A DNA stretch of 64,000 nt from Cryobacterium breve (GCF_027594785.1 NZ_CP075584.1:496001-560000); one strand, 5' to 3'. Positions 50,913 to 60,275 are shown, numbered from the stretch's first letter. Program-made: numbers and translations. Notes: generated from the letters alone by a model not told the origin.

Positions 50913-53588
50913 TCAGTGCGCGGCGGCGTCCCAGTTAGCGCCCCTGCCGACCTGAACGTCGAGCGGGACGAGCAGAGCGGCTGCGGTCTCCATCCGGTGA
51001 GTGACGACGGTGCGGAGGGCGTCCCACTCGCCTGGCGCGACCTCGAAGATCAATTCGTCGTGCACCTGGAGCATCATCCGGGACTCCAGGCCCTCCTCGA
51101 GCATGTCTTCCGCGATGTTGTTCATCGCGATCTTCATGATGTCGGCGGCCGAGCCCTGGATCGGTGCGTTGAGCGCAGCGCCGCTCCGCGTTCTCCCTGA
51201 GCACGCGGTTGGAACTGTGGAGTTCGGGGAACGGGCGTCGACGGCCGAAGATCGTCGCGGTGTAGCCGTCGACCTTGGCCTGTTCAACGACGTGCCGCAG
51301 GTAGTCGCGCACGGCGCCGAACCGGGCGAAGTAGTCCGTGATGAGCTGGCGGGCTTCCTTCTGGTCGATCCGGAGCCTGCTTGGAGAGGCCGAAGGCGCT
51401 CAGCCCGTACGCGAGGCCGTAGGACATCGCCTTGACCTTGCTGCGCATCTCGTTGGTGACGTCCTCCGGAGTGACCCCGAAAACGGATGCGCCGACGAAG
51501 CGGTGCAGGTCCTCTCCCGCGTTGAACGCCTCGATCAGCCCGGCGTCCTCGGACAGGTGCGCCATGATGCGCATCTCGATCTGGGAGTAGTCGGCCGTCA
51601 GGAGGCACTCGGCTTCCGGACCGGAGTGGAAGGCCGCGCGGATTCGACGGCCCTCCTCCGTGCGCACCGGGATGTTCTGCAGGTTCGGATCGGCCGAGGA
51701 GATGCGCCCGGTCGCGGTGCCGATCTGCACGTAGGTGGTGTGGATGCGTCCGGTCGCGTCGATCGCCTTGTCGAGCGTCTCGACGATCTGGCGGAGCTTG
51801 GTCGCGTCCCTGTGCTGCAGAAGGAGACCGAGGAAGGGATGCGGGTTGCTCGCCTGGAGATCGGCGAGGGCGCCGGCATCCGTCGTGTACCCGGTCTTGT
51901 TCGCGCGGGTCTTCGGCATGCCCAGTTGCTCGAACAGGACCTCCTGGAGCCTGCTTGGGCGAGCCGAGGTTGACCTCCCGGCCGATCTCGGCATAGGCGC
52001 CCGCCGCGTACTCAGCCGCCCGCTCGCCGAGCTGGCCAGACAGGACGGAGAGTTCCTCGTGCGAGACGGCGACGCCGGTGAGTTCCATGTCGACGAGGGT
52101 CAGCAGGGTCGGCATTTCGATGTCGGTGAGCACGGACTGGGATCCCGGGTCGAGCAAGGCCCCGAGCGCGGCGGAGAGCCGGTAGGCGTACCAGGCCTCG
52201 GTGGGCACGCCGCCGGACTCTGACTCGTCCGGCACCAGCTGGTTGGGATCGGCGACCGGGAGCGTTTCGTCGAGGTAGCGGGTGACGAGGTCGGCGAGGG
52301 TCTTGTCGGGCCCGCCCGGTCGCAGCAGCCAGGCGGCTACGAGGGTGTCGGTGACGAGCCCACCGAAGCCGAGGCCGCTGCGGCGCAGTGCCTTGAGCTG
52401 GTGCTTTGCGTCGTGCATGATCTTGGGCGCGTCGCTCGCGAGCCAGTCCTCGAAGGGCAGGTAATCGGTGCGTCCCGGCTGCCACGGAAGGTTCACGGAT
52501 TCCTCGAGCCCGGACACGCCGAAGCCGATCGCCTTGCCGTCCTGCACCTCGATCTGGAGACCGAGTCCGCCCGGGTTGGTCGCGATCACCCGGGTGAGCC
52601 AGGCGTCCAGCTCTTCGTCGAGAAGATCCTTGGCCACCGGTGCGGTGGGCACATCGTCGCGCTCGACCGGCACGACGGTCGCGCCTGACTCGTCCGCACC
52701 GCCCTCGAGCTTGATCACGCGCTCGAGCAGGTTCTTGAACTCGAGGCGGCCGAAGACCTCGCGCACGGCGGCTTCGTTGACCGGGGCTCGGACGAGGTCG
52801 GGCAGTTCGACGGGGAGTTCGAGGTCGGTCACGAGCCGGTTGAGGCGGCGATTGCGGATCGCGTTCTCCTTCTGCTCGCGCAGGTTGTTGCCGACGACGC
52901 CCTTGATCTCGTCCGCGTGTTCGAGGATGCCGTCCAGGCTGCCGTAGAGGCCGAGCCACTTGACGGCGGTCTTCTCGCCGACCTTGCTGATGCCGATCAG
53001 GTTGTCGCTCGTCTCGCCGACGAGCGCGGCGACGTCGGGATACTGGGCCGGGTCGATGCCGTACTTCTCCCGCACGCGGGCGGGGTCGTACCGGGTGAGG
53101 GCCGAGACGCCCTGGCTCGCCGGGTAGAGCAGGGTCACGTTGTCGTTGACGAGCTGGATCGAATCCCGGTCGCCGGAGACGACGAAGACGTGGTACCCCT
53201 CCGCGGTTCCGCGGACGGACAGGGTCGCGAGGATGTCGTCCGCCTCGAAGTCTTCCTTCGTGATGGTCGTGATGTTCATGGCCGCGAGGGCCTCCTGCAG
53301 CAGCGGGACCTGACCCTTGAATTCCGGCGGGGTGCTCGCCCGGGTGCCCTTGTATTCGGGGTACTCCCGGGTGCGGAACGAGGCCCGCGAGATGTCGAAG
53401 GCGACGGCGATATGGGAAGGGTTCTCGGTACGCAGCAGGCTCAGCAGCATCGAGATGAACCCGTGGATGCCGTTGGTGTGCTGGCCGTCCCGGGTCTGGA
53501 AACTGTCGACCGGGAGGGCATGGAACGCCCGGTAGGCCAGGGAATGGCCGTCGATGATCATCAGGGTAGGCTTTTCGGAATCCGACAC
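50913..53588 (-). CDS. polA: DNA polymerase I (three frameshifts in this sequence)
   Basis: This enzyme acts in Okazaki fragment and repair synthesis. The repaired protein is 890 residues. The 5' nuclease domain starts LMIIDGHSLAYRAFHALP. The central exonuclease domain appears to lack the proofreading acids. The polymerase domain has TATGRISSADPNLQNIPVRT, DYSQIEMRIMAHLSED and MLQVHDELIFEV. Extra bases lie at 51947-51954 and 51373-51380 (GAGCCTGC for GAGCTGC) and near 51178-51186 (GCGCCGCTC for GCGCGCTC). Because three +1 shifts sum to a codon, the open frame misleadingly spans the whole gene. Confidence 0.95.
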   Translation of the reverse strand: MSDSEKPTLMIIDGHSLAYRAFHALPVDSFQTRDGQHTNGIHGFISMLLSLLRTENPSHIAVAFDISRASFRTREYPEYKGTRASTPPEFKGQVPLLQEALAAMNITTITKEDFEADDILATLSVRGTAEGYHVFVVSGDRDSIQLVNDNVTLLYPASQGVSALTRYDPARVREKYGIDPAQYPDVAALVGETSDNLIGISKVGEKTAVKWLGLYGSLDGILEHADEIKGVVGNNLREQKENAIRNRRLNRLVTDLELPVELPDLVRAPVNEAAVREVFGRLEFKNLLERVIKLEGGADESGATVVPVERDDVPTAPVAKDLLDEELDAWLTRVIATNPGGLGLQIEVQDGKAIGFGVSGLEESVNLPWQPGRTDYLPFEDWLASDAPKIMHDAKHQLKALRRSGLGFGGLVTDTLVAAWLLRPGGPDKTLADLVTRYLDETLPVADPNQLVPDESESGGVPTEAWYAYRLSAALGALLDPGSQSVLTDIEMPTLLTLVDMELTGVAVSHEELSVLSGQLGERAAEYAAGAYAEIGREVNLGSPKQAPGGPVRATGHAEDPREQDRVHDGCRRPRRSPGEQPASLPRSPSAAQGRDQAPPDRRDARQGDRRDRTHPHHLRADRHRDRAHLLGRSEPAEHPGAHGGGPSNPRGLPLRSGSRVPPDGRLLPDRDAHHGAPVRGRRADRGVQRGRGPAPLRRRIRFRGHSGGRHQRDAQQGQGDVLRPRVRAERLRPLQAGSGSTRRKPASSSRTTSPGSAPCATTCGTSLNRPRSTATPRRSSAVDARSPNSTVPTACSGRTRSGAALNAPIQGSAADIMKIAMNNIAEDMLEEGLESRMMLQVHDELIFEVAPGEWDALRTVVTHRMETAAALLVPLDVQVGRGANWDAAAH

Positions 53589-53641
53589 ACAGACAGCCTA
53601 CAAGCGTCGTCCGACGGCGCTGGGCTCTATCCAAGGTGACC

Positions 53642-54067
53642 ATGACGCAGAAGACCGAAGACGCCCTTGCCTGGGTGCAGCAGCGCGGCGGCGGAGCCCT
53701 CGCCGACAAGATGGGCATCGAATTCCTCGAGTTCAGCCTCGAGCGGGCGGTGGCACGGATGCCGGTGTTCGGCAACACCCAGCCGGCGATGCTCCTGCAC
53801 GGGGGCGCGTTCGTGGTGCTCGGTGAGAGCCTCGGTTCGATGTCGGCGAACCTGCACGCGGGGCCGGGGAAGCTCGCGGTCGGCATCGAGATCAACGCGA
53901 CGCACACCCGCTCGGCGACGAGCGGCTGGGTCACCGGCGTCTGCACGCCGATCCACCTCGGGCGCACCCTGACGACGCACTCGATCGAGATCGACGACGA
54001 TCAGGGCAGGCGCTGCTCCACGATCCGGATCACCAACCTGATCACGGACCGCCCCGGCATGGCCTGA
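53642..54067 (+). CDS. Hotdog-fold thioesterase (PaaI/YbgC-like)
   Basis: This 141-residue hotdog domain has the helix-start motif LLHGGAFVVLGESLGS, with the HGG signature and the catalytic acid in the helix. VGIEINATHTRSATSG is the typical strand after it. It would cleave acyl-CoA thioesters such as aromatic or menaquinone precursors. ATG 53642 is preceded by AAGGTG; a GTG six bases earlier is possible. It is divergent from polA and ends at a shared terminator. Confidence 0.88.
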   Translation: MTQKTEDALAWVQQRGGGALADKMGIEFLEFSLERAVARMPVFGNTQPAMLLHGGAFVVLGESLGSMSANLHAGPGKLAVGIEINATHTRSATSGWVTGVCTPIHLGRTLTTHSIEIDDDQGRRCSTIRITNLITDRPGMA

Positions 54068-54096
54068 CCGGACACGCACGCCGCGCAGATACAAGA

Positions 54097-54134
54097 AAAG
54101 GCGGGTCCGGTCGCCATTGACCGGGCCCGCCTTT
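54097..54134. terminator. Bidirectional intrinsic terminator
   Basis: 16-bp arms AAAGGCGGGTCCGGTC and GACCGGGCCCGCCTTT surround GCCATT, with A and T runs on either side. It separates the convergent thioesterase and ANTAR regulator genes. Confidence 0.92.
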
Positions 54135-54166
54135 CGTTTGTGCTGTTGTGCTACTTCGCTGTGGTG

Positions 54167-54772
54167 CTACTTCTTGGCGGAGAGCTGCTCGATGATCGCC
54201 TGGGCGACATCGTGCATCGTGAGGCGGCGGTCCATCGACGCCTTCTGGATCCAGCGGAACGACTCCGGCTCGGTGAGGCCCATCTTCTCGTTGAGCAGGC
54301 CCTTGGCCCGGTCGACGAGCTTGCGGGTCTCGAAGCGCTCGACCAGGTCGGCGACCTCGGCCTCGAGGGTGATGATCTGGCTGTATCGGGACAGCGCGAT
54401 CTCGATCGCGGGCAGCAGGTCATTCGGAGTGAACGGCTTGACGACGTACGCGAGCGCGCCGGCCTCCGTCGCCCGTTCGACCAGTTCCTTCTGGCTGAAC
54501 GCGGTGAGGAGCACAACCGGAGCGATGTGGGCCTTGGTGATGCGCTCTGCGGCGGAAATGCCGTCGAGGTGCGGCATCTTGACGTCCATGATCACCAGGT
54601 CGGGTCGCAGCTCGGTCGCCAGGGCGACAGCGGTTTCGCCGTCGCCAGCCTCGCCGACCACCTCGAATCCGGCGTCACGAAGGATTTCGACGATGTCGAG
54701 ACGAATGAGGGACTCATCCTCTGCCACGACAACACGGCGAGGAGGTACTGGGGTGGAATCTTGGTCGGTCAC
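54167..54772 (-). CDS. pdtaR: ANTAR-domain response regulator (PdtaR-like)
   Basis: This 201-residue protein has a receiver domain: VVVAEDESLIRLDIVEIL, phosphoacceptor Asp in LVIMDVKMP, Lys in YVVKPF. A C-terminal ANTAR RNA-binding domain follows (LVDRAKGLLNEKMGLTEPESFRWIQKASMDRR). Such proteins bind paired hairpins in nascent RNA and prevent termination when phosphorylated. In Mycobacterium tuberculosis the homologue lies a few genes from polA and rpsA, as here. The partner kinase PdtaS is not in the window. Confidence 0.93.
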   Translation of the reverse strand: MTDQDSTPVPPRRVVVAEDESLIRLDIVEILRDAGFEVVGEAGDGETAVALATELRPDLVIMDVKMPHLDGISAAERITKAHIAPVVLLTAFSQKELVERATEAGALAYVVKPFTPNDLLPAIEIALSRYSQIITLEAEVADLVERFETRKLVDRAKGLLNEKMGLTEPESFRWIQKASMDRRLTMHDVAQAIIEQLSAKK

Positions 54773-54810
54773 GGGTCAAAGCCTACGGTATTCTGAACCA
54801 GGTGTTGTGA

Positions 54811-54896
54811 GCCGGTGTGGCGGAATGGCAGACGCGGAGCACTCAAAATGCTTTGTTCGAGAGGACGTGTGGGTTCGAGTCCCACCACCGGTACCA
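54811..54896 (+). tRNA. tRNA-Leu (CAA anticodon)
   Basis: The 86-base gene includes an encoded CCA. Acceptor arms GCCGGTG and CACCGGT pair with one G-T pair. The anticodon stem GAGCA/TGCTT holds the loop CTCAAAA with anticodon CAA at 54844-54846. The T arm is GTGGGTTCGAGTCCCAC, and the long variable arm fits class II tRNA-Leu. Its 3' end forms the left copy of a direct repeat repeated 5.4 kb downstream. Confidence 0.95.
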
Positions 54897-54905
54897 ACAC
54901 AGGTC
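54887..54905 (+). other. Candidate attL at the tRNA-Leu 3' end
   Basis: This 19-bp segment covers the last ten bases of the tRNA and nine bases after it. It contains the 14-mer TACCAACACAGGTC, which recurs at 60262-60275. The two 19-mers differ at one base (G or C at the fifth position). tRNA 3' ends are common integration sites for tyrosine recombinases. Confidence 0.72.
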
Positions 54906-55566
54906 AGTCATGACGCGGAACTAGGGCGAATCAGGCGCCGATGGCGCACACGTGAAGCAGTGATTGCGTGATCGAGCCGGTCTGCTACAGCGTCCAGGTC
55001 GTCGTCGTCGTCGAAGAGGTCTTCTGCATCAAGTCGTCGAGTCCTGCTCGGCCTCCGATTCGCCATCCGCTTGTTCGAGCAGGTCTGGAGCGCAGAGCAC
55101 ATCGAGCGAGTGGATATCGTCTTCGACGAGACCCTGGGCCTCGAGGGTCGCGCCGGGATGGCGCTCACTTCGATGGTGCCCCGTCAAGTCTGGACGCCGA
55201 CGATCAGAAATGGCGCATCACCTACGAGAGCTGCACACTTCCCAAAGCTATGTGGAGGATTCAGGAAATCGAACCTGACGAGGTGCACCAATTTGCACAT
55301 CCCCCGAAGACACTAAATTTACGCCGGACCACTTCCCCGCGCAATTGAGGGTCTGCTAACCGGATCCGGACGCCGATCCCCTGCGCGCGAAAGGAGGTCG
55401 GTTCCGACTGTGAAATCCTGCCGCGTCCACGACGGGTCTGGCAAAGCTCCTCCAGTGGTCAACCTCGTCCGGGGTTCCCAATCGGAACAGCACGGGGGAT
55501 GATCGAGCCAACACCTCGAGCGCGAACACTCACCGTTTGACATTGTTGCGCAGGAAGAAGGCACCG
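54906..55566. other. Island leader without a supported gene
   Basis: These 661 bases between the tRNA and the metalloprotease contain only short overlapping open frames in both directions, none with a recognisable domain or a convincing ribosome site. The low-complexity GTCGTCGTCGTCGAAG near 55000 encodes poly-Asp or poly-Val in different frames. AT-richer sequence near 55290-55320 may hold the promoter of the downstream genes. A decayed integrase cannot be excluded, but I see no catalytic motif. Confidence 0.5.
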
Positions 55567-57615
55567 ATGGGGGTCGCCAAGCCACAAGACCAGCCGCCGG
55601 CGCGGCCGGGACCACGTAACGATCCGCCGGTGCGGCTGCCCGCCAGGCGGCCGTTGCCGGTTTACGCGTTCGATCCGATGTCAACGCGATTGAGCGGCCG
55701 ATTTTTGACGGTCGATGTGCCGTTCGAGCGCGATTTGGAGCCGGGACCATCGGGCCGGCTTGTGCAGGTGGTGGACTACGACGCGGTCCGCGATGTCTGG
55801 TATCGGCCGGTCGATCTGAATGATCCGGCGATCCTGGCCCAGGGCGGGCTTCGTCCGTCCGAAAGCGACCCGCGCACCCACCAGCAGGTTGTCTACGCCG
55901 TCACGATGAGCGTGATCGAACGGTTCGAACGTTTCGGTGGGCAGCGTTTCCGTTGGCGGGGCGGTCGGGAGTTGCGGATCGTGCCGCACGCGTTTGAAGG
56001 CCGCAATGCGTTCTTTGATCCAACGCGGCGTGCGGTGCTCTTCGGCTACTACAAGGCCGACGAACGCGATCCGGGATCGAATCTGCCCGGGCAGGTGATG
56101 TTCACCTGCCTGAGCGTCGATGTTGTGGCGCACGAAGTGACGCACGCGATCGTCCATCGCATCCGCAAGTACTTCTCGGAGGCATCGAATCCGGATGTGT
56201 TCGCGTGGCACGAGGCCTTCGCCGACCTGGTGGCGCTGTTTCACCACTTTCTCTTCCCGGACGTGGTGGCTGAGGCGGTCGCCAACTCGAGCACAGACCT
56301 CCGGGAAGGGTCGGCGTTGCTCGACCTCGCGCTTGAATTCGGGGTGTCGACGGGCCGCGGTGCGGCGCTGCGGTCGGCCATCGGGTCGCCGCGCACGCCG
56401 GACGCGTTCCTGGCGGCGACAGAGCCGCACGCGCGGGGGGCGTGCTTCGTGGCGGCGGTCTTCGACGCCTACCTCGACACCTATTTGAAACAGATCAACG
56501 ATCTGCGCCGGCTGGCTACCGGCGGAACCGGAGTTCTCCCGCCAGGCGCCTTGCCAACCGACCTTGTGAAACGGGTGACGGTCGAGGCGATCCGGAATGC
56601 AGACCGTATCCTCGGGATGGTCGTGCGGGCTTTCCAATACCTGCCGGTGGTCGACGTGACGTTCGGAGATGTGGTCCGCGGTATCGTGACGGCCGACCGG
56701 GCACTCTACCCGGATGATGTGATGCGTTTGAGGACGAACCTCGTTGAGGCTCTGCGGCGGCGCGGGATCTATCCGCCGTCGGTGTCCTCGCTGACAGAGG
56801 AAGCATTGACCTGGCCCGGACCGGCGGATCCGGAACTCAGCCTGACCCGCGGGGCACACAGTGTCGATTTGGCGCCCCTCATTCTGGAGGCGACGCAGAA
56901 CCTCGACTTGGGCGGCGAGGCGTCGACGACCATCACCGGCGCAGACGCGGACCCGGAGATCGAGGGGCCGGATACCTCGGATGCACCGCCACGGGTATCC
57001 ACTCGTGCGAGACCTGTGGAGCCGACGGATCCTGCGGCAAAGCCGGGAACCCTGAAACCGGCCTCGGCGGCGACAGCGAATTCCGCGACGGTCGTGGCGC
57101 TCATCGACTGGGGCAGATATCACGCGTACGAACTCGGCCTGGATCCGGACCTCCCTCTGGAATTGGTGGGCGTGCACGCGGTGTTCGTGCAAGCATCCGA
57201 CCTGCAGCCTCGGCCGATCGTGGTGGCGCAGTTCGCGCAACGCCATCAGGAGCTCGAAGACCAGTCCCTGTCCGCGGGTAAACGACTGGCTATCCGAGCA
57301 GGAACGACGGTGATCGCCCGCGTCGACGGGCAAGTCGTACACGTGGTGGTGAAGCCACTTCCTTTGTCGAACCCTGACGCGTTGACGAAACCGGAGACAT
57401 TCACCGGGAAACCGGATGCGGTGCGAGCGTTCGCGGAATCGTGCGCTGCGATCGGTGCGAAGCGCGCGAAAGCGTTGCAGGCGTGGAGCGACCAAGTAAC
57501 GTCGGCGGATGCGCTCGCGGCCTGGACCGACCAGCCCTCGCTGCTTCGCATGACGTTCGCGGCTCTGCATGCCGCAGAGGAGGTCCCGATGCCGAAAGTC
57601 GTGCCCCATGCCTGA
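55567..57615 (+). CDS. Thermolysin-like zinc metalloprotease-domain protein (island gene 1)
   Basis: ATG 55567 has a strong AGGAAGAAGG site; an upstream TTG at 55537 would add ten residues. The protein is 682 residues. The zinc site is VVAHEVTHAIVHRI, with His189, Glu190 and His193. WHEAFADLVALF supplies Glu216 as third ligand and Asp220. This HEVTH...E-x3-D spacing is gluzincin, as in peptidase family M4. There is no signal peptide or membrane helix, which is unusual for M4-like enzymes and suggests a cytoplasmic target. Residues after about 450 form an unrecognised C-terminal part with a Pro/Thr-rich linker. Codon choice leans to GCG, GTG and TTG, unlike flanking housekeeping genes. Its stop overlaps the next gene by eight bases. 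Confidence 0.8.
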   Translation: MGVAKPQDQPPARPGPRNDPPVRLPARRPLPVYAFDPMSTRLSGRFLTVDVPFERDLEPGPSGRLVQVVDYDAVRDVWYRPVDLNDPAILAQGGLRPSESDPRTHQQVVYAVTMSVIERFERFGGQRFRWRGGRELRIVPHAFEGRNAFFDPTRRAVLFGYYKADERDPGSNLPGQVMFTCLSVDVVAHEVTHAIVHRIRKYFSEASNPDVFAWHEAFADLVALFHHFLFPDVVAEAVANSSTDLREGSALLDLALEFGVSTGRGAALRSAIGSPRTPDAFLAATEPHARGACFVAAVFDAYLDTYLKQINDLRRLATGGTGVLPPGALPTDLVKRVTVEAIRNADRILGMVVRAFQYLPVVDVTFGDVVRGIVTADRALYPDDVMRLRTNLVEALRRRGIYPPSVSSLTEEALTWPGPADPELSLTRGAHSVDLAPLILEATQNLDLGGEASTTITGADADPEIEGPDTSDAPPRVSTRARPVEPTDPAAKPGTLKPASAATANSATVVALIDWGRYHAYELGLDPDLPLELVGVHAVFVQASDLQPRPIVVAQFAQRHQELEDQSLSAGKRLAIRAGTTVIARVDGQVVHVVVKPLPLSNPDALTKPETFTGKPDAVRAFAESCAAIGAKRAKALQAWSDQVTSADALAAWTDQPSLLRMTFAALHAAEEVPMPKVVPHA

Positions 57616-58893
57616 CCAAACGACCGTTGCCGTGCGGATGTACAACGTTGGCTTTGGTGACTGCTTCCGAGTCACGATCACACGCGGGCTGCAGGTGTGG
57701 CGGATGCTCGTCGATTGCGGTGTGCACAGTCAGGGCCGCGCGACGATCAACGGTGTGACACGGGACATTTCCGATGTGGTCCACACGGTCATCGCGGACC
57801 TCACAGCGGTTGCCCCTGCCGGCTCTCCCCCGCACCTCGACGTTGTCGTCGCCACCCACCACCACCAGGACCACATCAGCGGCTTCGCAGTCGACGAGTG
57901 GACCAGCGTCGACGTCGGCCAGGTGCTGGTCCCGTTCGTGGAGGACACGAGCGATCCGGCGGCCCAGGCGCTGCGCAATTCGCTCGTGTCGACGGCGACC
58001 CAGATCCACGGTTTCATCGAGGCGAAGGCCCAGGCGAGCTCAGGGGACCTGCCGGCTCCGCTGGCATTGGCCAGCTCCCTGGCAGCGAACTCGATGGGCA
58101 ACGCGAAAGCAACCGACCGGCTGCTCAGTCGCAACGGCACCCAGTTCAAGAACACGCCGCCGGTCAAGTTCGTACCCAACCGGGACCCCGCGAAGAACGT
58201 GATCGCCGTGCCCATCGAGGGGGTGAGTATCCACCTGCTCGGCCCGTCGCGCGATCCGAAGCAGCTGGCGTTGATGGACCCGCCGGCGTCAGCACAGTGG
58301 CTGCAACTCGACTCCGACCAGAACCCCGACGACGACGAAACACCGACCATCTTCGATCCGATCTATGTCGTGGCGGATGAGGACGTCCAGTCGATCCCTT
58401 CGGAGCCTGAGGGACGCGCGCGCATCCCTGCGCCTGACTCAGGCTCGGCACCGACGACGACGCGCTGCTCGACGCAGCAGCCGTACTCGAACGTTCCGTC
58501 AACAACACGAGCGTGTACTTCGTGCTCGACGTATCCGGGACGCGGTTGCTGTTCGTGGGCGACTCGCAGGAAGGGGCCTGGGAGCACGTGCTCGACGACC
58601 CCGTGTCGAAGGCACTCGTCAGCAGTGTCGCGTTCTACAAGATCGGGCACCATGGATCGCACAACGCGACTCCGAAGCCGTTCGTTGAATCCGTGCTCGG
58701 GCACGGGGCCTATGCGATGCTGCCCTGGGGACTGGTGAAACAGTGGGAGAACACCATTCCGAAGGCAGAACTTCTCACGGCCCTGGCTCAACTCAACACG
58801 CATGTGGTTCGAGCGGATGCGCCAGTCGCCGCGCCACCCGCGGTAGAGGTCGACCCGGGACTGCTGTGGAGTCAGGTGACCTTCACGGTGTAA
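57608..58893 (+). CDS. ComEC/Rec2-type metallo-beta-lactamase-fold hydrolase (island gene 2, two frameshifts in this sequence)
   Basis: The repaired protein is 427 residues. It begins with the MBL strand VRMYNVGFGDCFRVTI. The metal motif is THHHQDHISGF (HxHxDH at residues 84-89), then LLFVGDSQEG with the bridging Asp, and KIGHHGSHNAT, the variant His motif shared with the MBL domain of ComEC. No transmembrane segment is present, so it is a soluble hydrolase, likely a phosphodiesterase or nuclease. Extra bases at 58403-58409 and 58440-58446 (both at AGCT sites) break the frame; repair gives PSELRDARASLRLTQLG. ATG 57608 overlaps the protease stop, so the two are co-translated. It converges with the DUF2235 gene, overlapping by 11 bases. 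Confidence 0.85.
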
Positions 58894-60104
58894 CAGGTCG
58901 GGTCGCTACGGCCGTTGGCGCCGGGTGCTCCGGAGGCGCGAGCGCGGACTCGATCGGATTGGCGGCTTGGACGGGGATTGGCGCGAGGTCTCTCCAATTC
59001 GGGTCAGCCCACTTCACGCCCGACGGGATCCGCGTTCGATAGAGTCCCGTGGCCTCCGTGCGGGGCCTGACGCTCGAGTGGATGATCGCGTTCGCCGGGA
59101 TCGGGCGTGTTCGGTCGACAAAGATCTTCCAAATCCAGCTATTCGAGTGCACGGTTCCGTCGGAGCTCAGCTGAGTGACCGTGCACGCTTTCGCGTACTG
59201 ACCAGGTTCAACGAGCATTCCTTCCTCAAGGGCGCCCTCGATGATCCACTTGAGGGTGATGTTCGAGAGGCGCGGGTCGTCCTCGAAGGTACCCCCGACA
59301 TCCGTGTGCACACCCGCGAACCAGACCTCCTCAAGCTGGGACTGAGGCGACGGCGTGACGAGGTATTCGCGGAAGGGTCGGCGCTTCTCATCGATCGACA
59401 CGGCATGACGCACGCGCACATCGTTGTCCAGCTTGCGCGTATAGGGCCATTTGATATCCCACTTGAGGAACCCCGCCGCCTTCACCGTGTCGAATGCGCC
59501 GAGGTACGCGACGGGCACGGTACTCCGCCCGTTGACTTTGCGGGCGAAGTTCTCGGAGAACTCGTCGATTCCGGCCCAGAATGCCCTCGACGCGACGGTC
59601 TGCGGGGTGCGAGGCGCGGCGCGGGTGGGGGGTCTTCCCGCTCGGGATAGCGTCGCCGTCCTGTCCCCTGGGGCGGTCATCCTTGCTGCGCTTGGTGAAC
59701 TCGGAAACCGCATAGGGCACGAGGTTCTCAGAGCCGGCGTGAAGAAGGCCGATCGTGCGCAGCATGCCTGATAATGCGCGGGCGGTGTAGGCGCCGCGGC
59801 TGAATCCGAACACGAAGATGCGGTCACCCGGATCCCACTCCTGCATCAGCCAGGTGTATGCCTCGCCCAGGTTCTGGCGGAGCCCGTTCCCGAAGGCAAG
59901 CCCGCCGACACGCGAAAGCCAACGTGCGAGCGGACCCCACGAGGCGGACGACGAGAATGTGCCCACCCCCGGGTCGTAGTAGGCGATCTGTTTCGTCGGG
60001 TCGGTGAGGTCGAGCATTCCGAACACCTTGATGACGTTCGAGTCGCCCCGTGCTCGCGGTTGGGCGCCCGTGCCATCAAGACAGATGACCAGATTCCTAG
60101 CCAT
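58883..60104 (-). CDS. DUF2235 alpha/beta-hydrolase (phospholipase-like, island gene 3, frameshifted in this sequence)
   Basis: The repaired protein is 406 residues. The family start is MARNLVICLDGTGAQPRARG. The nucleophile elbow is FGFSRGAYTARAL with Ser102, and VWFAGVHTDVGGTFEDDPRL carries the acid and region of the catalytic triad. DUF2235 proteins include type VI secretion lipase effectors of the Tle group and fungal homologues. This copy has no signal or secretion domain. The frame shifts by +1 near the G6 run at 59627-59632; five G there joins IPSGKT to PTRAAPRTPQTVAS. It faces the MBL gene and ends the island before the right repeat. Confidence 0.87.
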
Positions 60105-60256
60105 GAAGATCCTCCCCTGGCTCGCGTAGCGGTATCAACCGGTCGGGTAACAAGATAGCCGTGGTTTGAGCGCAGTCGCCAGGGTGATCACGCGGGATGG
60201 GTGCAGCGGCACCTTGCGTCGAAGCGGCCGGTATCCTCCTCCGTGTGAAGACCCGC

Positions 60257-60275
60257 TACCGCTACCAACACAGGT
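60257..60275 (+). other. Candidate attR of the tRNA-Leu island
   Basis: This copy of the tRNA 3'-end segment carries the 14-mer TACCAACACAGGTC at 60262-60275 and matches the attL 19-mer at 18 of 19 bases. Similarity extends weakly to the left into the tRNA T arm (14 of 18 over the preceding stretch including the core edge). It marks the right end of a 5.4-kb segment. Confidence 0.7.

Noticed and set aside
50913..53588. Reading the polA open frame as one uninterrupted 891-residue protein
   Set aside because: The middle is nonsense in that frame; three +1 shifts happen to return to the original frame, and the true polymerase motifs lie in two other frames.
54968..55348. 126-codon open frame in the island leader as a gene
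   Set aside because: It has no good ribosome site, overlaps other equally long frames and shows no domain; I describe the stretch as unassigned instead.
57569..58738. A 389-residue MBL protein ending at 58738
   Set aside because: Its last 75 or so residues are out of frame; the bridging Asp and GHHGSH motifs appear only after both AGCT-site extra bases are removed.
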